Shown here: piece after piece, positions 1 to 8,821 of the stretch
Numbering within the stretch: position 1 is the stretch's first letter
How the letters are laid out: the number at the start of each line of letters is the position of its first letter
Assembly (NCBI RefSeq): GCF_001571385.1
Contig: NZ_BCNW01000001.1
Location: 1-64,000, forward strand
DNA from: Methanofollis ethanolicus
Lineage (GTDB): Archaea > Halobacteriota > Methanomicrobia > Methanomicrobiales > Methanofollaceae
Direction: 5' to 3'
DNA: 64,000 bases
The notes under the pieces: model-generated
Databases searched by the model: none
The model's input: the letters and a program-made list of their open reading frames with translations, nothing else
Told to the model about the DNA's origin: nothing
Program-made: the position numbers and the translations under genes

Positions 1-198
1 GGTCGGGTCGGTGGTCGGGTCGGTGGTCGGGTCGGTCGTCGGGTCGGTGGTCGGGTCGGTCGTCGGGTCGGTGGTCGGGTCGGTGGTCGGGTCGGTGGTC
101 GGGTCGGTGGTCGGATCGTCGATCAGATCATCGGTCATGTCATCGATCAGATCGTCGATCAGATCGTCGATCAGATCGTCGGTCATGTCATCGGTCAG
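1..198. repeat. 12-bp tandem repeat array, in frame with the minus-strand gene
   Basis: Unit GGTCGGGTCGGT (plus strand) is repeated about nine times with few changes (G/C at one position), then seven more degenerate 12-bp units such as GATCAGATCGTC. The period is 12 bp throughout, so the frame is kept and each unit encodes four residues (DPTT or DDLI on the minus strand). The array continues beyond the left edge. Confidence 0.9.
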
Positions 199-387
199 AT
201 CGAACTTCGGTCCCGGTTTCATAAGCGGGATATCCCTCTCCGGATGAAAAGGAGAGACCCCATCACCGGGAAAAGGCCCCCTCATTACCGACATATCCAG
301 ATCGGCACCAGCCGCTAGAGGGGATACAACGGCCAGAAAGATACTACAAAGCACAAAAATCTCCAGAACCTGCTTATCCACGACCAT
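1..387 (-). CDS. Secreted acidic Thr/Pro-repeat protein (partial, runs off left edge)
   Basis: The minus strand is open from an ATG at 387 to the window edge (129 codons, no stop seen). Residues 1-27 form a signal peptide (MVVDKQ, then a hydrophobic stretch ending SPLAAGA). A short non-repetitive region follows, then (at about residue 62) four-residue units: first D-D-L-I / D-D-M-T types, then nine or more D-P-T-T units. At DNA level this is a 12-bp tandem repeat across about 1-198. Asp/Thr/Pro-rich stalks of this kind are common in archaeal surface proteins, often before a C-terminal anchor, which here would lie outside the window. The plus-strand reading of the repeat (Val-Gly-Ser) has no signal peptide and looks like a shadow. 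Function unknown; surface location is inference. Confidence 0.7.
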   Translation of the reverse strand, partial: MVVDKQVLEIFVLCSIFLAVVSPLAAGADLDMSVMRGPFPGDGVSPFHPERDIPLMKPGPKFDLTDDMTDDLIDDLIDDLIDDMTDDLIDDPTTDPTTDPTTDPTTDPTTDPTTDPTTDPTTDPTTDPT

Positions 388-572
388 GCCCCCGCGACGA
401 CCGGTGACCGCACCGGTGCATCGCTTCAGACGATATAATTGCCACAATATAATTTTATCCCCTGCCCTTCAGGAGACAGGGAGACCATGATGCGCCTGAC
501 TCCGTATAACAGCCACATACAGCGACACTACGCCACAAAAGAGATAAAATAAATTTAACCAAAAAAAGGATG

Positions 573-1313
573 TCAGGAGTTCCGCCTCTGCCACCTGACG
601 GCCGCATAGACAGCAACAAGAAGAGCCGCACCGACAAAGGGGAAGAGAAAAGGAACCGTACCACCATCCGTGACAGGGAAGGACACATCCGAGACACCGG
701 TCATCTTCCCGCCGTACACCACATGGGCGCGGACCAGATAGTCCCCTGGTTCCCGGGGAGTAAAGTTCATGGACAGGTTTTCCTCGGCCCCTGCCATGAC
801 CGCCCGCGGCTCACCGTCGATAACGCCGACAAATGCACCGCCCCTGAATACATTGCCCACAAGAGTTGCATTCGTGTCGGCAGGGCCCGGGTTTTGAAAG
901 ACACCGGCGATCCTCAGGACATTTCCCACCACCGCGTTCCCCTCGCAGGCAAGACAGGTCAGGTTTCCGTCCAGAACACCGGCATTTCTCAGAAGAGTCG
1001 CCGGGGAAGAGGCCTCGCCGCTCCCGGTCTCCCTGACAGATACATCCTCATCTACCGTGACATTCCCGTCCGTATCGCCAGCAGGAGGGGCGGTCTGGCC
1101 ACTACCCGACGAACCTCCGCTCCCTCCGCCATCCCCACCAGAAGAGCCACCGGACCCGCCACTCCCGCCGGGAGGAGGTGCAGCATCGGTATCGGTGACG
1201 ACAGTCACATGAGTACTGACAGTGACATTAGCCGCCGCCCCTGAAAGAACGACGACCTGCAGGATACAGAGGGCCACACACAGTACGGCGACCCTCCCGC
1301 TCAACTCTCTCAT
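573..1313 (-). CDS. Secreted/surface protein with Gly-Ser linker and C-terminal membrane anchor
   Basis: 246 residues from ATG 1313, chosen because it opens directly on a signal peptide (MRELSGRVAVLCVALCILQ...); the open frame extends 53 codons upstream into pgk without such a signal. A Gly/Ser-rich linker lies at about residues 43-70, followed by a domain that reads like a CARDB-type beta-sandwich (bases for this: VLRIAGVFQNPG and 'PREPGDYLVRAHVVYGGKM' style strands). The C-terminus has a single membrane helix (FLFPFVGAALLVAVYAAV) and a basic tail (RWQRR), so it is likely held in the membrane with the body outside. Same strand as the Thr/Pro-repeat gene to its left, 185 bp away. Role unknown; cell-surface location is inferred. 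Confidence 0.75.
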   Translation of the reverse strand: MRELSGRVAVLCVALCILQVVVLSGAAANVTVSTHVTVVTDTDAAPPPGGSGGSGGSSGGDGGGSGGSSGSGQTAPPAGDTDGNVTVDEDVSVRETGSGEASSPATLLRNAGVLDGNLTCLACEGNAVVGNVLRIAGVFQNPGPADTNATLVGNVFRGGAFVGVIDGEPRAVMAGAEENLSMNFTPREPGDYLVRAHVVYGGKMTGVSDVSFPVTDGGTVPFLFPFVGAALLVAVYAAVRWQRRNS

Positions 1314-1379
1314 GACATACCCCCAGGCCAAACACCCCGGACATATGCCTGCTGGCATATATCCCTTCCCGCAGGGCTG

Positions 1380-1386
1380 AAAAAAG
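1380..1386 (-). terminator. T-run after pgk
   Basis: Six to seven A on the plus strand (T on the coding strand) lie just past the pgk stop at 1394, preceded by a small inverted repeat CTTCAG/CTGAAG that overlaps the stop region. Archaeal terminators are often simple T-runs. Confidence 0.4.
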
Positions 1387-1393
1387 AAGGGCT

Positions 1394-2611
1394 TCAGACC
1401 CTGAAGATCCCCTGCGACCTTTCCAGCGCATCGATCGCGGGGAGTTTCTTGCCGGTCAGGAATTCGATGCACGCCCCGCCGCCGGTGGAGATGTGAGTGA
1501 AGGCCGACTCGAGCCCCATCTTCTCGATCACCGCGGCCGTGTGACCGCCGCCGACAACGGAGAAGGGCACCTTCGATGAAGCCCTCAGGATCTCGAACGT
1601 TCCCACCGCAAAGGTGGTGTCCTCGAAGACACCCGCGGGGCCGTTCAGTACGACCGTCCCCGAGGACCCTATCGCATCGCAGACGGTCTGAAGGGCGTCA
1701 GAACCGATGTCCATCACCGGGGCGTCGGCCGGGATACGGTCGACCGGGTACTCGGCGCGGGCATTCGCCTCCCGCACCGCCACCTGGTCGGGGAAGAGTA
1801 TCCTGTCGCCGAAACGGGAGAGAAGAGCCTTCGCCCTCTCGATCTCGGCCGCATACTTCAACTGGGCGACGAGATCCCTGGACGGCTTCCCGATATCGTA
1901 GCCGGCGGCGATCAAAAAGACATTCGCCACCACGCCGATGACAATGACACGGTCGGCGATGCCATTCTCAAGCACGTTCTCCGCCACCGCGACAGAGTCG
2001 TCCACCTTCGTCCCCCCCAGGACAAAGGTCACCGGCCGCGGCGCCCCGGTGAAGACCCGGGAGAGATTCGAGACCTCACGCTCCATCAGGAGACCGGCCG
2101 ACGACCGCATCAGCATGGGCAGGCCGACCACGGTCGGCTGTGAGCGGTGGGCAGTGCCAAAGGCATCATTGACAAAGACGTCGCCCATCGCAGCGAGTCT
2201 GCGCACGATATGAGTACCTTTCGCCGCCTCGGGTGCCAGAGTCAGGTTCTCCTCGGCATTGAACCTGACATTCTCAAGCATCAGAACCTCGCCGACATGG
2301 AGGGAGGAGACCGCCTCCCGCGCCGCCCGCCCGAAGATATCGTCGACGTACCCGACAGGGCGGCCGAGCATGTGCCCGAGCTTCTCGGCATGGGCCTGGA
2401 GAGTCGTGAAGTCCTTCTTGCCCGGCCTGCTCTGGTGGGTGAGGATGACGACCCTGGAGTCCTCCAGGTGCCGGATCGTGGGCAGGTGCTCACGGAACCG
2501 TTTGTCGTCCAGGATCTGGTTTGATGTGGGGTCGATGGGGGAGTTCAGGTCCAGGCGGAGAAGGACCGTCTTTCCAGCGGGATCAAGTTCAGAGAGGGTT
2601 CCTATTGTCAT
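1394..2611 (-). CDS. pgk: Phosphoglycerate kinase
   Basis: 405 residues from ATG 2611 (MTIGTLSELDPAG), the usual family length. Interconverts 1,3-bisphosphoglycerate + ADP and 3-phosphoglycerate + ATP in the cytoplasm; in methanogens it mostly runs in the gluconeogenic direction. Family motifs seen: LRLDLNSPID near the N-terminus (substrate-binding Asp/Asn), ILTHQSRPGKKD, FVNDAFGTAHR, VLGGTKVDDS, and the C-terminal glycine-rich VVGGGHTAAVIEKMG with STGGGACIEFL. An upstream ATG in frame (MVAGYLM, 2629) is possible but adds only non-conserved residues; a TATA-like CATTTTATCC lies at about 2664-2672. It stands alone downstream of the ATP synthase operon, separated by 164 bp. Confidence 0.96.
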   Translation of the reverse strand: MTIGTLSELDPAGKTVLLRLDLNSPIDPTSNQILDDKRFREHLPTIRHLEDSRVVILTHQSRPGKKDFTTLQAHAEKLGHMLGRPVGYVDDIFGRAAREAVSSLHVGEVLMLENVRFNAEENLTLAPEAAKGTHIVRRLAAMGDVFVNDAFGTAHRSQPTVVGLPMLMRSSAGLLMEREVSNLSRVFTGAPRPVTFVLGGTKVDDSVAVAENVLENGIADRVIVIGVVANVFLIAAGYDIGKPSRDLVAQLKYAAEIERAKALLSRFGDRILFPDQVAVREANARAEYPVDRIPADAPVMDIGSDALQTVCDAIGSSGTVVLNGPAGVFEDTTFAVGTFEILRASSKVPFSVVGGGHTAAVIEKMGLESAFTHISTGGGACIEFLTGKKLPAIDALERSQGIFRV

Positions 2612-2764
2612 GAGATAACCTGCCACCATAGGGATTATTATGTCCCCGTATCCGTTGGGCGGATAAAATGATATTGGTTTTCGTCCGTATCGGCACGAAC
2701 CCATTCGTCAGCAAAGAAAAACACAGACCACGCCTTCAGGGACGCATGTCGCCGGGGCAGGAAC

Positions 2765-2770
2765 AAAAAA
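2765..2770 (-). terminator. T-run ending the ATP synthase operon
   Basis: T6 on the minus strand begins 5 bases after the atpD stop at 2776. It separates the operon from pgk. Confidence 0.45.
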
Positions 2771-2775
2771 GAGGA

Positions 2776-3423
2776 TCAGGCAGATTCCGCAGCCTTTGCC
2801 GCGGTCTTCGCCTTGATCTTCTTGAGACGGAAGAGTTCTTCGCGCTCCATCTCGTCGAGCCGCATCTTGATAAAGGAGGCGGCGGCCTTCAGTTCAGGGA
2901 TCACCTTGAATTCAAGGGCGTTCACACGCCTCTTGGTGTGGTCGATCTCATCGAGCAGGCGCTTCATCGTCGTCTCGACCTCGGCGCTCTCGATGATCGC
3001 CTCGACGAGTTCCTCGTAGGCCTCGGCAGTCTCGTCGATGACCGACCTGGTCCCGAGCACACCGTAGCCACGCTCGACCAGACTCTTTCTCACCTTCGAT
3101 GCCTCGATCTGGGGGACGACGACGCCCATGATGTTCTTGGACTTGAGGGTGATCTCCGGGTTCTCCTTCACGGAGAACGCCGCAGCCTTCACCCCGATCG
3201 TCCCTTCGACCGTGTTTGCAAGGGCGATCATCTCCTGGGCGTGCTGGTACTTGCGCAGCATCTCGCCCCGGGTGTCCTTCGCCTCTTTCAGCACCTTGAA
3301 GAACTCAAGGATCAGCCCGTCGCGCTTCATCTTGAGGATGTTGTAGCCCCGCTCGGAGAGCTTGATCTTCCGCTTGATGTTGATCAGCTCCGACCTCGTG
3401 GGCTTGACATCTCTGAGCGCCAT
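2776..3423 (-). CDS. atpD: A-type ATP synthase subunit D (central stalk)
   Basis: 215 residues, normal for the family. Subunit D forms the long coiled-coil rotor shaft inside the A3B3 head. The N-terminus (MALRDVKPTRSELINIKRKI) is the family signature; the protein is mostly helical with long heptad-rich ends, and it ends in an Ala/Lys-rich tail. Last gene of the operon, 6 bp after atpB. Confidence 0.96.
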   Translation of the reverse strand: MALRDVKPTRSELINIKRKIKLSERGYNILKMKRDGLILEFFKVLKEAKDTRGEMLRKYQHAQEMIALANTVEGTIGVKAAAFSVKENPEITLKSKNIMGVVVPQIEASKVRKSLVERGYGVLGTRSVIDETAEAYEELVEAIIESAEVETTMKRLLDEIDHTKRRVNALEFKVIPELKAAASFIKMRLDEMEREELFRLKKIKAKTAAKAAESA

Positions 3424-3429
3424 CGGACC

Positions 3430-4824
3430 TTACACCTCTGCCTTTTTCGCACCCTTGCGGTAGAGCGGGTGGAACTTCTGGATCAGGTCGCGGTCGATAC
3501 GCACCAGCTGTTCGACCGGCAGCGTCGCAAGGAGGTCCCAGCCGATATCAAGGGTGTCCTCGATCGTCCGGTTTTCGTCAAGGCCCTGCCTGACAAACCT
3601 GCCCTCGAAGAGGTCGGCAAACTCCAGGAAGCCGCGGTCACGCTCGGAGAGGGCTTCCTTGCCGACGATGGCCACGAGGCCGCGGAGGTCGTTGCCTTCC
3701 GCATAGCCGGCGTACATCTGGTCGGAAACCTTCTTGTGGTCTTCCCGGGTGTGGCCCTTCCCGATACCGAGGTTCATCAGACGGGACAGGGACGGCAGGA
3801 CATTGATCGGCGGGTAGATACCCTTGCGGTGGAGCTCACGGGAGACCACGATCTGGCCCTCGGTGATGTACCCGGTAAGGTCGGGGATCGGGTGGGTGAT
3901 ATCGTCGCCCGGCATCGTGAGGATCGGGATCTGGGTGACAGAGCCCTTCTTGCCCTTGACAATACCGGCACGCTCGTAGATCGACGCAAGGTCGGTGTAC
4001 ATGTACCCCGGGTAGCCGCGGCGACCCGGCACTTCTTCACGGGCCGCACCGATCTGACGGAGGGCCTCGCAGTAGTTCGTCATATCGGTGAGGATGACGA
4101 GCACATGGTAACCGACTTCGTACGCCAGGTACTCCGCGGTCGTCAGTGCGAGACGCGGGGTGATGATACGCTCGACGGCCGGGTCGTCTGCAAGGTTCAG
4201 GAAGACGACGGCCCTCTCAAGGGCGCCGGTCCTTTCGAAGTCGGCCATAAAGTGGTTGGCCTCTTCCTTCGTGATACCCATCGCAGCGAAGACGACGGCG
4301 AACTCCTCGGTGGAGCCCGGCACCCGTGCCTGACGGGCGATCTGCAGGGCGACATCGTTGTGCGGGAGACCTGCACCCGAGAAGATCGGGAGTTTCTGGC
4401 CGCGCACAAGGGTGTTCGTGCCGTCGATGGTCGAGATACCGGTCTGGATGAAATCGGCCGGGGACGCACGGGCGTACGGGTTGATCGCGGCGCCGGTGAT
4501 GTCGAGCCTCTTTTCAGGCACGATCTCGGGACCGCCATCGATGGGCTTGCCGCCGCCGGAGAGAATACGGCCGAGCATCTCCTTCGCGACCGGCATCTTG
4601 ATCGTCTCGCCAAGGAACCTGACGCCGGAGTCACGGCCGATACCTGCAGTGGTCTCGAAACACTGGACGACCACGAGGTCGTCGGAGGTGTCGAGCACCT
4701 GGCCGCGCTTGATAGTGCCGTCCGCGAGGACGATGTTCACAAGCTCGTTATAGCCGACCGGCTCTGTCTTCTCGACGAAGACCAGCGGACCTGCAATCTG
4801 CTTGATCGTTCTGTATTCCTTCAT
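3430..4824 (-). CDS. atpB: A-type ATP synthase subunit B (regulatory, non-catalytic)
   Basis: 464 residues. Forms the A3B3 hexamer with AtpA; binds nucleotide but does not catalyse. Where a P-loop would be, the protein has the degenerate FSGAGLPHN, as expected for B. The opening [22 protein letters not shown] beta-barrel and the motif [18 protein letters not shown] are diagnostic. Its ATG overlaps the atpA stop by 4 bases (ATGA), which suggests translational coupling. Confidence 0.97.
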   Translation of the reverse strand: MKEYRTIKQIAGPLVFVEKTEPVGYNELVNIVLADGTIKRGQVLDTSDDLVVVQCFETTAGIGRDSGVRFLGETIKMPVAKEMLGRILSGGGKPIDGGPEIVPEKRLDITGAAINPYARASPADFIQTGISTIDGTNTLVRGQKLPIFSGAGLPHNDVALQIARQARVPGSTEEFAVVFAAMGITKEEANHFMADFERTGALERAVVFLNLADDPAVERIITPRLALTTAEYLAYEVGYHVLVILTDMTNYCEALRQIGAAREEVPGRRGYPGYMYTDLASIYERAGIVKGKKGSVTQIPILTMPGDDITHPIPDLTGYITEGQIVVSRELHRKGIYPPINVLPSLSRLMNLGIGKGHTREDHKKVSDQMYAGYAEGNDLRGLVAIVGKEALSERDRGFLEFADLFEGRFVRQGLDENRTIEDTLDIGWDLLATLPVEQLVRIDRDLIQKFHPLYRKGAKKAEV

Positions 4825-6593
4825 GCCATTCCCGCCTTCAGTCCAGAGAATTCGTCCTTCATTGCCTTCAGGATCCGTTCGAGTTCAGGCTTGTAGTCCT
4901 GGACGAACTTGATCTGCGGCAGGTCGTTCTTCGCCTTGATCGCCAGGATCTGGGACGGCATCACACCGGCGGCGTGGGCCGCGGAGGAGAGGTCGGCGTA
5001 GGCGCGGATCGCCTTGAGGATGTCGAGCTGCTTCTCGAGGGAGCAGTAGGTGTCGACAGCGTCGAAGGCGTTCTGCTGCAGGAAGATCTCACGGAGCATA
5101 CGGGCGACCTCGATGGTGATCTGTTCCTCCTCGGGGAGAGCGTCGGAACCGACGAGCTGCACGATCTCCTGGAGTTCTGACTCCTTCTGCAGAACATTCA
5201 TCGCCCAGCTGCGGAGGGGGTTCCACTCTGGCGAGATGTTCTTGTCGTACCACGTGTTCAGGACGTCGAGGTACAGGGAGTACGAGTTGAGCCAGTTGAT
5301 CGCAGGGAAGTGACGGCGCTGCGAGAGCTTGGCGTCGAGTGCCCAGAAGACCTTCACGATACGGAGGGTGTTCTGGGTGACCGGCTCCGAGAAGTCGCCG
5401 CCCGGCGGCGAAACCGCACCGATGACCGTGACCGAGCCTTCAAGGTTGTTGAGGGTCGTTACACGGCCGGCACGCTCGTAGAACTCGGAGAGGCGGGCTG
5501 CAAGGTATGCAGGGTAGCCTTCCTCGCCAGGCATCTCTTCGAGCCGGGAAGAGATCTCACGCATGGCCTCTGCCCACCGGGAGGTGGAGTCGGCCATCAG
5601 GGAGACGTCGTAGCCCTGGTCACGGAAGTACTCGGCAAGGGTGATACCGGTGTACACGGACGCTTCACGAGCTGCCACGGGCATGTTCGAGGTGTTCGCG
5701 ATCAGGATGGTCCGCTCCATCAGCGGCCTGCCCGACTTCGGGTCCTCGAGCTCCGGGAACTCGGTCAGCACCTCGGTCATCTCGTTGCCGCGCTCGCCGC
5801 AGCCGATGTAGACCACGATCTGGGCGTCAGACCACTTTGCAAGCTGCTGCTGGGTGACAGTCTTTCCCGAGCCGAAGGGGCCCGGAATTGCGGCGGTGCC
5901 GCCCTTGGCGATCGGGAAGAGCCCGTCGAGAATCCTCTGCCCGGTAACGAGCGGGATGTCAGGGTTCATCTTCTCGGTCACCGGCCGCGGCACACGAACC
6001 GGCCACTTCTGCATCAGCTGGATCTCTGAGCCGTCTTCAAGGACACAGACAGTCTCTTCGACGGTGAAAGACCCGCCCTTGATGCTCTTGACCACGCCGC
6101 CCTTCATGTTGGGCGGGACCATGATCTTGTGGAGGATCGACGTGGTCTCCTGAACCGTGCCGACGACCATGCCGGGCACGACGTGATCGCCAGCCTTCAC
6201 GACCGGGACAAAGTCCCACTTCGTCGTCCTGTCAAGGCCGGGTGCGGTCACACCGCGCTCGATGAAACTGCCCATCTTCTCCAGGAGCACTTCGAGCGGC
6301 CTCTGAATGCCGTCGTAGATGCTCTTCAGCAGACCGGGGCCGAGCTCGACCGCGAGCGGCATGCCTGTGTTCACCACCGGTTCGCCTGGCCGGATGCCAT
6401 CGGTGGCCTCATAGACCTGGATGATGACGTTCTCACCCGAGATCTTGATGACCTCGCCCATCAGCTCCTCGTTCCCGACCTTGACCACATCGAACATGTG
6501 GGCGTCGAGACCGACGGCCGTGACGACCGGGCCTGAAATTCTCTTGAGCACTCCTGTCGAAGTGCCTGTCTTTGACGCTGCTTTTACTTCCAC
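4821..6593 (-). CDS. atpA: A-type ATP synthase subunit A (catalytic)
   Basis: 590 residues. Catalytic ATP-making subunit of the membrane-bound ion-driven synthase. P-loop GPFGSGKT at residues 238-245, preceded by the A-subunit-specific non-homologous insert (about 120-190, including [13 protein letters not shown]). The motif [21 protein letters not shown] and the catalytic-glutamate region [13 protein letters not shown] are present. Its start overlaps the atpF stop by 10 bases. No intein is present, unlike in some archaeal atpA genes. Confidence 0.98.
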   Translation of the reverse strand: MEVKAASKTGTSTGVLKRISGPVVTAVGLDAHMFDVVKVGNEELMGEVIKISGENVIIQVYEATDGIRPGEPVVNTGMPLAVELGPGLLKSIYDGIQRPLEVLLEKMGSFIERGVTAPGLDRTTKWDFVPVVKAGDHVVPGMVVGTVQETTSILHKIMVPPNMKGGVVKSIKGGSFTVEETVCVLEDGSEIQLMQKWPVRVPRPVTEKMNPDIPLVTGQRILDGLFPIAKGGTAAIPGPFGSGKTVTQQQLAKWSDAQIVVYIGCGERGNEMTEVLTEFPELEDPKSGRPLMERTILIANTSNMPVAAREASVYTGITLAEYFRDQGYDVSLMADSTSRWAEAMREISSRLEEMPGEEGYPAYLAARLSEFYERAGRVTTLNNLEGSVTVIGAVSPPGGDFSEPVTQNTLRIVKVFWALDAKLSQRRHFPAINWLNSYSLYLDVLNTWYDKNISPEWNPLRSWAMNVLQKESELQEIVQLVGSDALPEEEQITIEVARMLREIFLQQNAFDAVDTYCSLEKQLDILKAIRAYADLSSAAHAAGVMPSQILAIKAKNDLPQIKFVQDYKPELERILKAMKDEFSGLKAGMA

Positions 6594-6886
6594 AGATCAA
6601 CACCGACCGATCTCTTTATTCTCTCCCGCATGGAGAGGCCTCCCTCTTCCTCACCGACCGCTATCACTGTCGGCCTCACGGACTCCTCAAGCTGGCTCCG
6701 GAGGCGCAGGGGGAGCCTGTTCATATCGCTGCCACTCAGCACCAGGATGCCCACCGACCCGTCCGAAAGGACGTTGTGGATGGCGTTTTTCAGGGCATCG
6801 TCGCTTTCCGCGGCGATTGTCTTCTGAATGCCCGCAAGCCTGAACCCGATGACGAACTCATTGCTTCCGATAACTGCAATCTCCAT
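6584..6886 (-). CDS. atpF: A-type ATP synthase subunit F (central stalk)
   Basis: 100 residues with a small Rossmann-like fold: [20 protein letters not shown] is typical of the V/A-type F subunit. It sits on the central stalk with D. Two bases separate it from the atpC stop, and it overlaps atpA by 10 bases. Confidence 0.95.
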   Translation of the reverse strand: MEIAVIGSNEFVIGFRLAGIQKTIAAESDDALKNAIHNVLSDGSVGILVLSGSDMNRLPLRLRSQLEESVRPTVIAVGEEEGGLSMRERIKRSVGVDLWK

Positions 6887-6888
6887 TC

Positions 6889-7944
6889 TTACATCACCAG
6901 GTAACTCTGAATGCGTTCATTCGGCAGGTTGTACTCCTTCCCCCGGGCAATGGCACGGAGGTTTGCAACCTCGTACTTCTTCATCTCAAGGTAGGCAAGG
7001 ATCGGAAGAACCGAGAAGGCATAGAGCTTGGAGAGCCTTTCCATCTGTTTGAGCTCGAACTTCGTCAGCATGACCTCGATCTCGTGGATCGAACGCTGCT
7101 GCTGGAGTTCGTCGAAGACTGCGACGAGTTCGGGGTCCCGCGTCTTCTTCTTCGCGGCGTCGACGAATTCGTCAAGGCTCTCGATCGTGCTCATCCGCAT
7201 CAGTTCATCGACCGTGAAGGCCTTGCCGCCCGGGACGAGCAGATCCCTGATCTCCTCGCCTGCATGCGCGGCGCGGAAACGGAAGAGGTTCATCAGGTTC
7301 CTGAGGTCTATCTCCATCTGGATATAGTTCAGGAAGACGTTGCCGCCCTTGATGCCGCCCTTCGCGTCCGAGATCATCTGGACATAGAGCTGCTTGTAGA
7401 GCTCGTTCTCGAGCTTCGCAAAAGAGCCTGTCTCCAGGGCCTCGTGCAGCCCGGCAGAGAGCACAGGGCCCAGGCGCCGGTCCTTGAGAGACTCCACGAT
7501 CCTCTCGGGGGAGTCTTCGCCAAGGAGCCGGTCGAGGACGTTCTTATCAAGCTCACCCGCGGGGATGAGCACTTCCTTGATCTTCCCGGCCTTCACGCCC
7601 TGGACCTTTCCTCTGAGGATGGTCAGGACATTCTGGATATCCCACCGGCGCAGGTAACTCTGCACGAACCGGATCAGTCCGGACGGGGTGATCTTCAGGA
7701 TCTCCTGATACTCCTTTGCAAGGTTCCAGGAGAGGCCGACCTCGATGAGGTTGATGCCGGAGAAGGACGAACCGAGTTCGTCGATCTCCTTCTTGTACTC
7801 GGTCTCGCCGATGAACCTGGTGATCTCGGGCAGGCTCATGTTGAGCATCCGCAGGTACTCTTCCCGCGGGATCAACTTTGCCTTGCGCACACGCATGCGC
7901 GTGGAGACGTAAATGTATGGGGCAGGACCCCCTACGTCAGCCAT
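6889..7944 (-). CDS. atpC: A-type ATP synthase subunit C (rotor adaptor)
   Basis: 351 residues, homologous to the V-ATPase d subunit; links the central stalk to the membrane c-ring. Seen: [25 protein letters not shown] at the N-terminus (positions only approximate) and the typical [11 protein letters not shown] helix. Mostly helical, no membrane segment. Thirteen bases after atpE. Confidence 0.94.
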   Translation of the reverse strand: MADVGGPAPYIYVSTRMRVRKAKLIPREEYLRMLNMSLPEITRFIGETEYKKEIDELGSSFSGINLIEVGLSWNLAKEYQEILKITPSGLIRFVQSYLRRWDIQNVLTILRGKVQGVKAGKIKEVLIPAGELDKNVLDRLLGEDSPERIVESLKDRRLGPVLSAGLHEALETGSFAKLENELYKQLYVQMISDAKGGIKGGNVFLNYIQMEIDLRNLMNLFRFRAAHAGEEIRDLLVPGGKAFTVDELMRMSTIESLDEFVDAAKKKTRDPELVAVFDELQQQRSIHEIEVMLTKFELKQMERLSKLYAFSVLPILAYLEMKKYEVANLRAIARGKEYNLPNERIQSYLVM

Positions 7945-7956
7945 GCCCTATCCTCC

Positions 7957-8535
7957 TCAGGGGAACAGGATATCAGACGCATCCTTGAGCCCTGACTCCC
8001 ATACCGTCTCCAGGAATGTGCGGTATGTATAATCGATCTTCATCCGGCCGTCGGCGCTCTCGACGACGATCCCGCCCTCAATGGAGACGGGTTCGCCGAC
8101 CGAGAAGCCTGACAGGTCCTTGCTCTCGGCAAGGACCTCTTTTACGGTTGGGATATCACGGGCATTGCAGTACACCACGCCGCCCCCGAGGGCTTCAGCC
8201 GCCAGGGGAAGGAGGGCGCGGAGGGCCTGCGCATGGAAGTCTGCAGGCAGATCGCCAATCCGGGCAATCGTGGCCTCGTGGACTCTGGAGAGGGTGTCTT
8301 TCTCGGCGTTGAGCACTTCACGCTTGACCGAGAGGTTTGCGGCCGAGACTTCCTGGGTAATGATACGCTGGACGTCTCGCTCCACTTCTTCCTCGGCCTG
8401 CTGCTTGATCGACGCCGCACGCTCCTGCGCTTCGCTCAGGATGCGCCTGACCTCTGCATCAGTCTCTGCCTGGATCTGCGCTGCACCTTTCCGGCCTTTT
8501 TCCTTGATATCTCCAACGACAGCTTCCAGTCCCAT
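7957..8535 (-). CDS. atpE: A-type ATP synthase subunit E (peripheral stalk)
   Basis: 192 residues. The N-terminal half is a charged coiled coil (EKGRKGAAQIQAETDAEVRR, ...RAASIKQQAEEEVERDV) that pairs with AtpH to make the peripheral stalk; the C-terminal half (about 110-192) is the globular domain that binds the head (DYTYRTFLETVWES). Twenty-five bases after atpK. Confidence 0.94.
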   Translation of the reverse strand: MGLEAVVGDIKEKGRKGAAQIQAETDAEVRRILSEAQERAASIKQQAEEEVERDVQRIITQEVSAANLSVKREVLNAEKDTLSRVHEATIARIGDLPADFHAQALRALLPLAAEALGGGVVYCNARDIPTVKEVLAESKDLSGFSVGEPVSIEGGIVVESADGRMKIDYTYRTFLETVWESGLKDASDILFP

Positions 8536-8560
8536 CGTTCACTCCGTGTTCACTTCGTAT

Positions 8561-8818
8561 TTAGAAGAGCAGCAGCAGAGCAACGACAAGACCGAAGATG
8601 ACGATAGTCTCGGGGATAACGGTGAAGAGCAGTGCAAGACCGAACATGTCCTTGTTCTCGGCGGTCGCGCCCATGGCGGCGGCACCGATGCCCATCTCAC
8701 CAAGACCGGTACCTACACCGGCAAGGCCGACAGCGAGGCCTGCGCCGACTGCCTTAAGTCCCATCTGCGATGCCTGAATCATTTCGAGAGTCATTTCAGC
8801 AACAACTGGATCTGCCAT
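8561..8818 (-). CDS. atpK: A-type ATP synthase proteolipid subunit K (c-ring)
   Basis: 85 residues forming one hairpin of two membrane helices: a Gly/Ala-rich first helix (VGAGLAVGLAGVGTGLGEMGIG) and a second helix carrying the ion-binding glutamate in TVIPETIVIFGLVVALLLLF. It is a single-hairpin c subunit, not the fused multi-hairpin form found in some methanogens. A strong ribosome site (GGAGG, about 8 bases upstream of ATG 8818) may support the high dose needed for a ring. Confidence 0.95.
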   Translation of the reverse strand: MADPVVAEMTLEMIQASQMGLKAVGAGLAVGLAGVGTGLGEMGIGAAAMGATAENKDMFGLALLFTVIPETIVIFGLVVALLLLF

Positions 8819-8821
8819 AGT

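Noticed and set aside
1-198. CRISPR array
   Set aside because: The repeats are 12 bp with no spacers and keep a reading frame; it is a coding repeat.
11-247. Plus-strand Val-Gly-Ser repeat frame
   Set aside because: It is the antisense of the DPTT repeat; the minus strand has a signal peptide and a longer coherent frame.
455-697. 80-codon minus-strand frame
   Set aside because: Overlaps the end of a supported gene in another phase and has no domain features.
2668-4896. 742-codon plus-strand frame
   Set aside because: Antisense to atpD and atpB; long open antisense frames are expected at this GC content.
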